Source: Odiellus spinosus
Lineage: Eukaryota > Arthropoda > Arachnida > Opiliones > Phalangiidae
DNA length: 64,000 nucleotides
Assembly (NCBI GenBank): GCA_963920705.1
Contig: OY987239.1
Location: 2,916,376 to 2,980,375 of the forward strand
Direction: 5' to 3'
Shown: positions 56,080 to 64,000 of the stretch, in pieces
Position numbering within the stretch: position 1 is the first letter of the stretch
Layout of the letters: each line of letters opens with the position of its first letter
Notes under the pieces: generated by a model
Seen by the model: the letters and a program-made list of their open reading frames with translations, nothing else
Database searches by the model: none
Told to the model about the DNA's origin: nothing
Made by a program: the position numbers and the translations under genes

Positions 56080-57116
56080 TAGAACCTTAAAGTTGTCTTT
56101 AAAGTCCATTTCATATTCCAGGTTGGTGTCAATATTGTGGATGGGTGCGGGCCTTGTAAAACCTGTTTTAACAAATGGATAAAAAAATCTAAACACTCAA
56201 TTAAAGGGGGAAGTCTCCCATCATAGAAAACCATAAACACGTTTTACTTTAACCAAAATCATACTTTTAGATTGTACTTTTTTACCAAAAACCAATCGTT
56301 TTAATAATCTAGACAAAAACCTTGTTTGGTGTTATTTTAAACCTCTCTAAATTATCGATTTCGTGTCATTACCCACGTTTCGATTCAATGTTATTTCAAT
56401 GGAAACAGTTGAAATTTACATTTACACTTTTTTGTATAGGGTCGTCATTACAGATCAACACATTTCTGTTGGTATAACTTGTATTATCGCAAAAAACTTA
56501 TGTTTTTACAATAATTTTATTAATCAGAATGTCCACCAGCGGGGTGTCTCTCCCCCCTCAGCCCCGCGGCCGGGCGTCCCGCGATTTCGCGCGCGCCGCG
56601 TTTTTCCCGCGACCGCGGTTTCGCGCCGCGTTTTTCCTGCGACCCTGCCGTTTTAAGCCCCAGTGATTGACAGGTATAGAGCGTCCTTTCTTTGTAACTC
56701 TCGGCGGGTCCCACCTTTTTAGGGATGGGGAGTTCAAATACATTTGCAGGAACAGGTATTAATTCCTATTTACGCTTGTTACATTGTGATTCCAAACTCT
56801 TTTAAACGAGTTTTTTACACCTTTTCAGTACGCTCGAGTTACACCGGTACGCTGGGCTTCACAAACCAATTTATCTCCTATTTACCCGTACCGTTTTAAG
56901 CCACAGCGATTGACACATCTTCCTCACAAAATTCCCCAAGTCCAAGCTCCCTGCACCTTTTGTATACACCCGTGCACCTGCAACAAATAAAACCTTTTCA
57001 AATCTTCCCGTTCTTTCTTCTCTGTTCGGGATTCCCCGGTTTTCAAAACTTGGTAAATGGCTTTTTTAAACAGCCAACAAATAACCATGTTTAAAAATAT
57101 TAAAGTTCAGAACATC
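56080..57116. other. Unassigned sequence
   Basis: A short GC-rich block at 56540-56660 (CCGCG repeats) stands out. No gene recognised. Confidence 0.35.
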
Positions 57117-57860
57117 ACTTGGCGGTATGTTAATCATTTTTAGATTGACGAGTTCGTGTCAAGTTGCCAGAGGAATTGCATGTTATTCCAATGTGATATT
57201 GTAAATTTAAATTTACACTTTTTGAACGGTGTTGATATTTTCAAAACTTCAATTATAAGTCGGTTATTTAGCACCAAAACTACGTGTTTACATAATCCAG
57301 ATAAAAACAGCACTTGGTGGTATGTTAATCATTTTTTGATTAACGATTTCGTGTCAAGTCAACAGAGGAATTGTATGTTATTCCAATGTGAGATTGTAAA
57401 TTTCAATTCACACTTTTTGACCGGTGTTGGTATTTTCAAAACTTCAATTTTAAGTCGGTGTTTTATCACCCAATCGACTCGTTTGTATAATCTAGACCAA
57501 AGCATCATTTGAAGGTATGTTATTCATTTTTAGATTAACGATTTCGTGTCAAGTCAGCAGAGGAATTGTATGTTATTCCAATGTAATACTGGGATTTTAG
57601 ATTTACACGTTCTGACCGGTGTTGATACTTCCAAAACTTCAATTATAAGGAGGTGCTTTACCCCCAAAACTACGTGTTTATATAATCTAGACAAAAACAT
57701 CATTTAGTGGTGTGCTAGCCATTTTTAGATTGACGTTTTCGTGTCAAGTCGACAGAGGAATTACATGCTATTCCAATGTAATACTGCGATTTTAGATTTA
57801 CACTTTTGAAATGTCCTTGTATTTTCAAATCGCTAGTTTTAGGATGGTGGAGATTAAGTT
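57117..57860. repeat. 196-bp tandem repeat, about four units
   Basis: Units start near 57119, 57314, 57511 and 57706 with GGTATGTTAATCATTTTTAG .. TTTCGTGTCAAGTC.. AGAGGAATTG..ATG.TATTCCAATG. A more distant relative lies near 56340-56480. Confidence 0.9.
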
Positions 57861-58067
57861 TCCCCAATTAAATACCCTTTTTAGATTAAATTTCTTAACA
57901 AAAAGTGGCAAATGGTTATATTGAGTAGGTTTAGGTTTAATTGGTCGAGCGCCCCGCATGGCGTGGGGAGTTGTAGGAAATTGGCTTAAAATCGAATAAC
58001 AAGAGATCGTTTTTTTCGAACCAAATTTTTTGGAAACACATTCTCAATATATTTCAAACAATACAGA

Positions 58068-58805
58068 TTACATAGGAGGTTCTAAACACTGTTTCAGTTT
58101 AATCAACTGTCCGCTTATTATGGCTAAAACATTATACGGGCGAAATTCGTTCTTGAGCCCTTTATTTTTAACATTTTCTTCAAAGGTGTTTATTATTGTG
58201 AATGGTGAGACGTAGGTCGCGTAAAACTGGTACACATTTTCAAATGTCTCAGTCGGGTCCCCATGAAAGTACTGCGAGAGGGTGTTTCGGTCGTTGAACA
58301 GGGTGTTACGAATATTAATTAAGTAGTCGGCGATTGTTTGATACATTTCTTCTATCACGGCCCTGTGGGTTTTTATGCTCTCCAAATGGGATGAAACATC
58401 TTGACTGGCGTGATATAACGCCGTAGCTTCGATGGAGTTTAGGGTCACATCGTTCTCCGACTGGCCGTAGCTAATTAAACGGAAAGTGTCATGTAAAACC
58501 GTAGCTTTCAACGTATGATGAGAATCCTCGTTAATGGTGGTCCAGAAAGGCGGAGTGTCCAAATCACCAGTCTTCGTTGATAATGGGCCAAGATGACCTG
58601 CCAAGGCAGTCCATTCTTCAGGTGTAATAGTGAAACCTGCCCGGTACTCCTTTGAATTTATCCGTATTTCGGTGTCAAGAGTGGCATTGACAAAGCCGAG
58701 CGTCAGGTATAGATTCTCGCTTAGGCGGATTCTACGATTTATCTTTCGACCGCTCGCAAAAGCCGGTATTTTTCGACGGTACCCGGTGGTGGGATCAACA
58801 ACCAC
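58068..58805 (-). CDS. PC4-like single-strand DNA-binding protein of mobile element (tentative)
   Basis: Open frame of 245 codons, divergent from the polymerase genes. Residues about 22-70 (RRIRLSENLYLTLGF .. TEIRINSKEY .. GFTITPEEWTALAGHL) resemble the PC4/Sub1 fold: two beta strands followed by a strand-helix with the pattern G-x-T-x-T-x-E-E-W. The rest is helical. PC4-type proteins bind single-stranded DNA and are known in viruses and DNA elements of invertebrates. No ATG starts the frame: it is open upstream to a TAA near 58849 without ATG, so a short 5' exon (an ATG with a nearby GTACGT lies at 58886-58910) or a lost start is likely. Family call is inference. Confidence 0.5.
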   Translation of the reverse strand: MVVDPTTGYRRKIPAFASGRKINRRIRLSENLYLTLGFVNATLDTEIRINSKEYRAGFTITPEEWTALAGHLGPLSTKTGDLDTPPFWTTINEDSHHTLKATVLHDTFRLISYGQSENDVTLNSIEATALYHASQDVSSHLESIKTHRAVIEEMYQTIADYLINIRNTLFNDRNTLSQYFHGDPTETFENVYQFYATYVSPFTIINTFEENVKNKGLKNEFRPYNVLAIISGQLIKLKQCLEPPM

Positions 58806-59009
58806 TACGGCTATAAAAGGGAGAGATTCGTAAATTCCAAAAACACTTGCACCAAAATTTTAAGTCCGTGAAAATCGGGTTAAGATACGTACCAGACATT
58901 TTTGGTAGTGGATTCATGGTGGAGCTTGGTTATCAACTAATATCTCCCACTTACTAAGTAGGGTTTTTATACGAGGATGTAGGAAAGGGATGGGAATTTG
59001 GATACCCCT

Positions 59010-59610
59010 CACGTGCTTTGAATTGTAAAAAACGCCAAAGAAACCCCGCCAGGAGTCTAAAAAAAACCCAGGGATTTCGTTCAAGGTTATCCCTTTGTGC
59101 TGATTCATACAATACCCTCCGGGGGTGTGAAAATCCGGGGCTTTCTTCTTTCAAGGTTATTCCTTTGTGTTGATTCGCACAATACTCTCCAGGGGGTCTA
59201 AAAAACCCGGGATTACCCCGTTCAAGGTTATTCTTTTGTGTAGAATCATACAATACGCTCCAGGGGGTGTAAAAACCCGGGGCTTTCTTCTTTCAAGGTT
59301 ATTCCTTTGTGTAGATTCGCACAATACTCTCCAGGGGGTCTAAAAAACCACGGGATTACCCCGTTCAAGGTTATTCCTTTGTGTAGAATCATACAATACG
59401 CTCCAGGGGGTGTAAAAACCCGGGGCTTTTTTCTTTCAAGGTTATTCCTTTGTGTTGATTCACACAATACTCCACACGGGGTGTAAAAACCCTGACATTT
59501 CTTCTTTCAAGGTTATCCTTTGTGTAGATTCGTACAATACTCCACAGGGGGTCTAAAAAACCCTGGGATTTCTTCTTTCAACACTATTCTTTTGTGTTGA
59601 TTCGGCCAAT
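59010..59610. repeat. Eight tandem units of about 71 bp between divergent ORFs
   Basis: Units begin TTCAAGGTTATTCCTTTGTG at 59080, 59150, 59221, 59292, 59364, 59434 and 59505 (period 70-73), with partial ones at either edge. Two alternating subtypes (GGGGCTTTCTTC and GGGATTACCCCG) show duplication of pairs. Each unit holds the clustered motif CTCCAGGGGG. They lie between the minus-strand PC4-like ORF and the plus-strand polymerase genes, the place for an origin or a shared control region. Confidence 0.9.
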
Positions 59611-59677
59611 GTCATCGCAGGGGGTCATCGCAGCTGCAATGGGGGCCGCAGTTTCTTTTGGGGGTTTCGGGGTAGAC

Positions 59678-59684
59678 TATAAAT
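59678..59684 (+). promoter_or_regulatory. TATA box of the polymerase gene block
   Basis: TATAAAT, 58 bases upstream of the ATG at 59742. Confidence 0.5.
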
Positions 59685-59741
59685 GGGGAAGGCGGTCGAA
59701 TTGTAAAATCACTTCTAACTAGTAAATCATCAACCTCTAAC

Positions 59742-59972
59742 ATGGACTCGGAATCTTTAACTTGGTTTCTCGAGGAGTTGGCCGTTTCCAGGTCTTGGCC
59801 GTTAGAGAAAATGTATGAGTTTTATTTTTGGTTATGTTTTTTAACTAACGCTAATCCTGCGGATGTCCCAACCGTACTACCGTTGTTGATGCGTCACGTG
59901 AGTTTTAACCTTCTTGAAACCTTTTTGGATCTCCTGGGATACATGAGCCCCCGAAGAATGCCATACTATTGA
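59742..59972 (+). CDS. N-terminal segment or small protein upstream of the polymerase
   Basis: 76 codons from MDSESLTWFLEELAV, helical and hydrophobic, no known domain. The frame of the following small ORF can be entered at the C5 run at 59948-59952. Hence this may be the first part of a longer protein broken by a one-base indel rather than a separate gene. Which is right cannot be decided here. Confidence 0.45.
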   Translation: MDSESLTWFLEELAVSRSWPLEKMYEFYFWLCFLTNANPADVPTVLPLLMRHVSFNLLETFLDLLGYMSPRRMPYY

Positions 59973-59994
59973 CCAACTCAACCTGTTTTGGAGT

Positions 59995-60198
59995 ATGATC
60001 CCGGGACGATTTCGCGAAAACTACCTCTCGCGGATGCAAAAACAGGCCGACGTGCTTAAGAGACCGGTTGATGACGAAATCCACCTGGTTGAGAGTTTTA
60101 TGAACTCTCAACACGATCGCGACATGGCGGCGTTTTTGGATAGCCCCGCTGGAGAAATAGCCCACCCCTCCCCTCGGACTGGGATTACTCGGATATGA
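59995..60198 (+). CDS. Small ORF overlapping the polymerase start
   Basis: 67 codons; its TGA overlaps the polymerase ATG (ATGA at 60195-60198). The polymerase frame is open upstream of its ATG back through an acidic coding-like stretch to about 60165, where two C runs (60165-60168, 60170-60173) occur. That suggests a broken fusion rather than true translational coupling. Confidence 0.4.
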   Translation: MIPGRFRENYLSRMQKQADVLKRPVDDEIHLVESFMNSQHDRDMAAFLDSPAGEIAHPSPRTGITRI

Positions 60199-63100
60199 GT
60201 GAGGACGAGTGCGAACACGTCGGGGGCGGGGGACCTCAACCACCCCCTGTCGATCTTGATTCCATCGAAGACATCCTCTACGATGACGAGGTGGAGAAAT
60301 TTTTCCTGGGTCCGGTCAGCATTACTTTTAACATCGTGCGCTGCCCACATGGAAACGGCGTTACAAAAAAGCGCGACATTGCTCCGTTTAATGTCTTCTC
60401 TAAAACCCGTCGGGGGATTGTCCGTATCGTGAACGCCGACACTTTCTGTCTCGCGCGCGCCCTCTGTGTGGCCATCGCCCACTGGGAGTTCACCAGCGAT
60501 CACTCGGGCGATCCGGCTCTTAAAAAACATTACGGGTCGATTTCGAATACACGCCCAAACAACCTCATCCAACGCCAAGCGGCGTTAGAGCTTTGTTCAA
60601 AAGCTGGCGTCAAGCCCGGGAAAGAAAGCGGGAGTGCGGTCTCGTTTACGAAATTCAAGAACTATTTATCGCAGTACTCTATCTTCGTCTACCAATTCCG
60701 GAACAATATACCTGTTTTGGTTTTATCGGAGAATAACCCCTCGGATACGAGACCGCGATTATTCTTGTTGAACGACAAAAACCACTACAACGTGATTACG
60801 CATTTAAAACCGCTCTTCGGCTCGCGCTATTTTTGCTTCAAGTGCCTGGAGCCCTACAGGCTGCCCCAATCCCACAAATGTAATGATTTCTGCTTTCGCT
60901 GTATGCGAGAGCAACTCTGTGTGGGAGAGAAAATCGCGTGTGGCAAGTGTTTAAGAACCTTTAAGGGTCGCGATTGCCACGACCACCATTTAACCGCACA
61001 AGGGGCGAAAAAACCAATTTGCGCGCGTGTCTTTAATTGTCCTGACTGTTTTAAACTGATCGATTTGGAACGCCGGAGCGAACCTCATACGTGTGGGGAG
61101 ATGTACTGCACGGTCTGCAAAAAGTACGCATCTGTGTTACGTACAGATCACCAAAGACCCCCCGTTGAAATTACCAGCGAAACGCCAAAAAAACAACGGA
61201 CCAAATTACATGGTCGTTTTCTTCGACTTCGAAACGATCCAAATAAAGCGACGCGAAGAAAAAGTGGGGGCTTTCGAGCACGAGGCAATTCTCTGCGTCA
61301 GCTTCGCCGTTTGCGAAGATTGCATCGACCAAGAAGGGGAAGCCTTTGTCTGCAACCGGTGCGCGCAATTCGGGCCTCGGCTAAATCGCTTCGCGGGCGC
61401 GAACCCGGTAAAAGGCTTCCTCGGGTACCTGGAGACCCTGCACGTGGTCAAAAGCGTCGTATTGCTCGCTCATAATTCCGCCAATTACGACAGCCAACTC
61501 TTGATCCGGGAAATTATGAAGAAAGATTGGACCCCCGAACTCATAGTAAACGGCACGAAAATCCTAAAAATGAAGGTCAAAAACCTTCTATTTCTCGATT
61601 CCTGTAGTTTCATCCCGACCCCCCTAGCAAAGTTCCCCGCTACCTTCGGCCTGAAAAATAGCGCTAAAGGCTATTTCCCCCATTTTCTATTTAATGTCGT
61701 GGACCATAAATTTGATATTAAACGCCAGACCGAGTGTAATTATATCTTGGAAAAAAACGTTGCCCCCGCCGGAAGCGTACGGCTATCAATATTTCAATAT
61801 CGACGCCCAAACCAAATTTTTAAAATGATATGACGAGGAGACCAAGGCGGAGAAAGGGTTCAATTTTGCGGCGGAAATTGTTTTTTATTGCGAAAACGAT
61901 GTCATGCTACTTAAGGCCGGTTGCCTTGCGTACCGAAAAATGATTCTAAACATCGCCGACGTCGACCCCTTTGCGTGCGGCGCTATCACCCTACCTGGCG
62001 TCTGTTCGTACGTTTTTAGGAAAAAGTTTCTAAAAAAAGATTCAATTGGGGTTTTACCCACTAATAACTACCGGCTCAAAGAAAACCAAAGTTTCGTAGC
62101 GATTCAGTGGCTCGAGTGGCTCGCGTATCAACGAGGTATTGTCATCCAATCGGCCTGTAACGGGAAAGAGGCCCGGATAAACAAATTGAAGGTAGACGGT
62201 TTGTACGGCAAAGAAGTCTTCGAGTTCATGGGGTGCTATTTCCACGGCTGTACAACCTGTTTCAAAGTTAATCGGCAGCAACCGCTAATGGGAGACCCTA
62301 GTCAGACTATGACCACTCGGTACATTCGCACCCAGAAAACGCTGACCAAATTGCAGTCGCTTGGATTCCACGTGACTGTAATTTGGGAGTGCGAGTGGAC
62401 CGCGGAAAAGAAAAATCGAGGCTTTTTTCTCACGGGAGGCTATCAAAGAAAAGGTCATGACCCCCTTGAACCCCCGTGACGCCTTTTATGGAGGTCGTAC
62501 GAACGCGTTGAAATTATACCATAAGGTAGAGGGCGCTGATAAATTATTCTATTTCGATGTAACTTCACTTTATCCCTTCGTGAATAAGTGCAAAAAAACC
62601 CCGATAGGGCACCCGCGGATTCTGCTTAACAATATCCCCGACGTTTTTTCGTCCGAGGGCTTGCTAAAATGCGAGGTCCTACCCCCAAAAAATCTATTTC
62701 ACCCCGTACTGCCGGCAAAAATCAACGGGAAACTAGTATTTACCCTCTGCTACACCTGCGCAGAAACTAAATATCAGGGGGACTGCACCCATCCCGATCA
62801 TTTGAGGAAATTAACCGGGGTTTGGGTGGTCGACGAGCTCAGGCACGCGGTAGCTCGCAATTACGTCATACTACACTCGTTTGAAGCTTGGTCCTACCAA
62901 GTTACCCAGTATGATAAGGAAACGGGGCGAGCTGGGCTGTTTAGCGCTTATATAGACGCGTTTCTCGTGTATAAAACACAGGCTAGTGGGTTCCCCTCAG
63001 GCTGCGTTACTCAGGAGGACAAAGAGCGCTACGTGCGGAATTTCAAAGACATCGAGGGGATTCACCTCGATATCAACCAGATCGAAAAGAATGACGGGTT

Positions 63101-63853
63101 AAGAAGCCTCTCCAAATACTTTTTAAATAGTTTTTGGGGAAAATTAGGCCAGCGCACGCGGACCCCCTGCACGGAGATAATTAAAGAGCCTAGCAAGCTA
63201 TACGAACTACTCCTGAACCCCGATATCGAAGTGAAATCAATCCTCCCGATAAATGACGAAACTATTTTAGTGAAGCACGAGCCCATTTTCGAAAATGAGG
63301 GGACCCTGAAGCACGGGAGCGTAACACTAGCCGCTTACACGACAGCCCTGGCGCGGTTAGAATTGCTCAAGTACCTCGAGATGGTCGGCAGACACGCATA
63401 TTATAGTGACACTGACAGCCTAATATTCCTAGCCCCCGGTGGAGAGTCAGTCATAAAGACTGGCGATTTTTTGGGGAAATGAAAAACGAACTCGAGGGAT
63501 ATGGCCCTAACGCCTATATTTGCGAACTCGTCTGCGGGGGCCCTAAAAACTACTCGTATCGCGTTCACAACCCCGACACCGGCGACTACCATGACGTCAC
63601 TAAAATCAAAGGTTTCAGGATCAATCGCTCCAATGAAAAAATCATTAACTTTGAAAACCTGAAACGCTTGGTGGGGGTCGGGGAAACGAAGGTAGACGGG
63701 TACCAAGTCCCAATCCCTAAACAAATTAGGCGGTTGAATGATCATACCCTAATCTCGCTCGATGAAAACAAAATTTATCGTGCAGACATTGACAAAGTCA
63801 GAGTCCTACCAACTTTGGAAACGGTACCGTACGGGTATACCGGAGAGGATTAA
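60195..63853 (+). pseudogene. Protein-primed family-B DNA polymerase of Polinton/adintovirus-like element, frame broken
   Basis: Replicative polymerase of a self-replicating DNA element or endogenised virus. Order: N-terminal domain with TFCLARAL; Cys/His-rich region with several CxxC pairs (CFKCLEPY, CFRCM, CGKC, CPDC, CTVC); exonuclease motifs FFDFET (near 61220), NSANYD (61474-61491) and YCEND (61886-61900); polymerase motif A YFDVTSLYP (62550-62576), motif B NSFWGKLGQR (near 63126) and motif C YSDTDS (63412-63429, two catalytic Asp present). The frame changes near 61187-61193 (A run), 61763-61767 (C run), 62411-62428 (A or T run) and 63467-63476 (T/G run), and a TGA interrupts at 61826-61828. 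Conserved catalytic residues across all segments indicate recent activity. No integrase, capsid, ATPase or protease gene is seen in the window. Confidence 0.88.
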
Positions 63854-63856
63854 GTG

Positions 63857-64000
63857 TATGATTTTTTTAATAACTTGTATAAAATGTATATGACTTGTAT
63901 TAAATGTATATAATTGTATAACTCTTGTATAAAATGTATTAACCTGCTTAAAATGTATAAAATGTATATAAATTGTATAAATATATATATATAACTTGTA
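63857..64000. repeat. AT-rich short tandem repeat AACTTGTATAAAATGTAT
   Basis: Irregular repeats of TTGTATAAAATGTATA directly after the polymerase stop, running into the window end. They may contain polyadenylation signals (ATAAA) for the upstream gene. Confidence 0.8.

Noticed and set aside
55610..56182. 190-codon Pro/Ser/Leu frame
   Set aside because: Overlaps 64-bp repeats and a tRNA-derived SINE head on the other strand; no domain.
60108..60578. 156-codon minus-strand frame
   Set aside because: Shadow of the polymerase N-terminus; no motif.

Overview
This is a repeat-rich piece of a eukaryotic, almost certainly arthropod, nuclear genome. The evidence is spliced host genes with GT-AG introns, tRNA genes with internal promoters, a copia retrotransposon, terminal-inverted-repeat elements, and a nuclear copy of mitochondrial DNA read with the arthropod code (AGA as Ser, ATA as Met, TGA as Trp). 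That copy keeps cox1 directly next to cox2 with no trnL2 between them, and then the order K-D-atp8-atp6-cox3-G-nad3-A-R-N-S1-E-F(-). This is the ground pattern of chelicerates and myriapods rather than of insects and crustaceans. The source species cannot be named from the sequence.

Layout. 1-2062 and 8854-11240 are two copies of a segmental duplication. Each carries exon 8 of a phenylalanine-hydroxylase gene and a GC-rich 16-bp minisatellite. Between them lies a tandem array of 32 nuclear tRNA-Lys-type units (2076-6340, about 137 bp apart). The hydroxylase gene runs on the minus strand with nine recognisable exons between 7411 and 15184, its introns filled with minisatellite, an AT-rich simple repeat and a foldback element. 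15190-16361 is a truncated virus-like or Polinton-like cassette. It abuts a 3.7-kb hairpin-ended element (16364-20045; second full copy 48421-51937; fragment 46938-47194). A copia element with a truncated 3' LTR follows (20046-24582).

24885-28312 is a 1365-bp tandem satellite with perfect palindromes. 29106-39000 is an inverted repeat with two arms of about 4.87 kb and a 163-bp loop, running straight into a 200-N assembly gap. Each arm holds a three-exon gene of unknown function. 41129-44026 is an ionotropic-receptor-like gene on the minus strand with an inverted-repeat element in one intron. 44636-46860 is a duplicated repeat block. 47195-54287 is the mitochondrial copy, split inside atp8 by the 3.5-kb element.

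58068-63853 is a large mobile element or endogenised virus of the Polinton/adintovirus type: a divergent PC4-like ORF, a set of 71-bp tandem repeats, a TATA box, and a plus-strand protein-primed family-B DNA polymerase with exonuclease and polymerase motifs. The window ends before its right end.

Many broken reading frames (copia pol, family-B polymerase, receptor gene) change frame exactly at homopolymer runs. This fits either ordinary pseudogene decay or uncorrected long-read indels, so calls of broken gene should be treated with care until raw reads are checked. Coordinates of exons come from reading splice signals and phase by eye.
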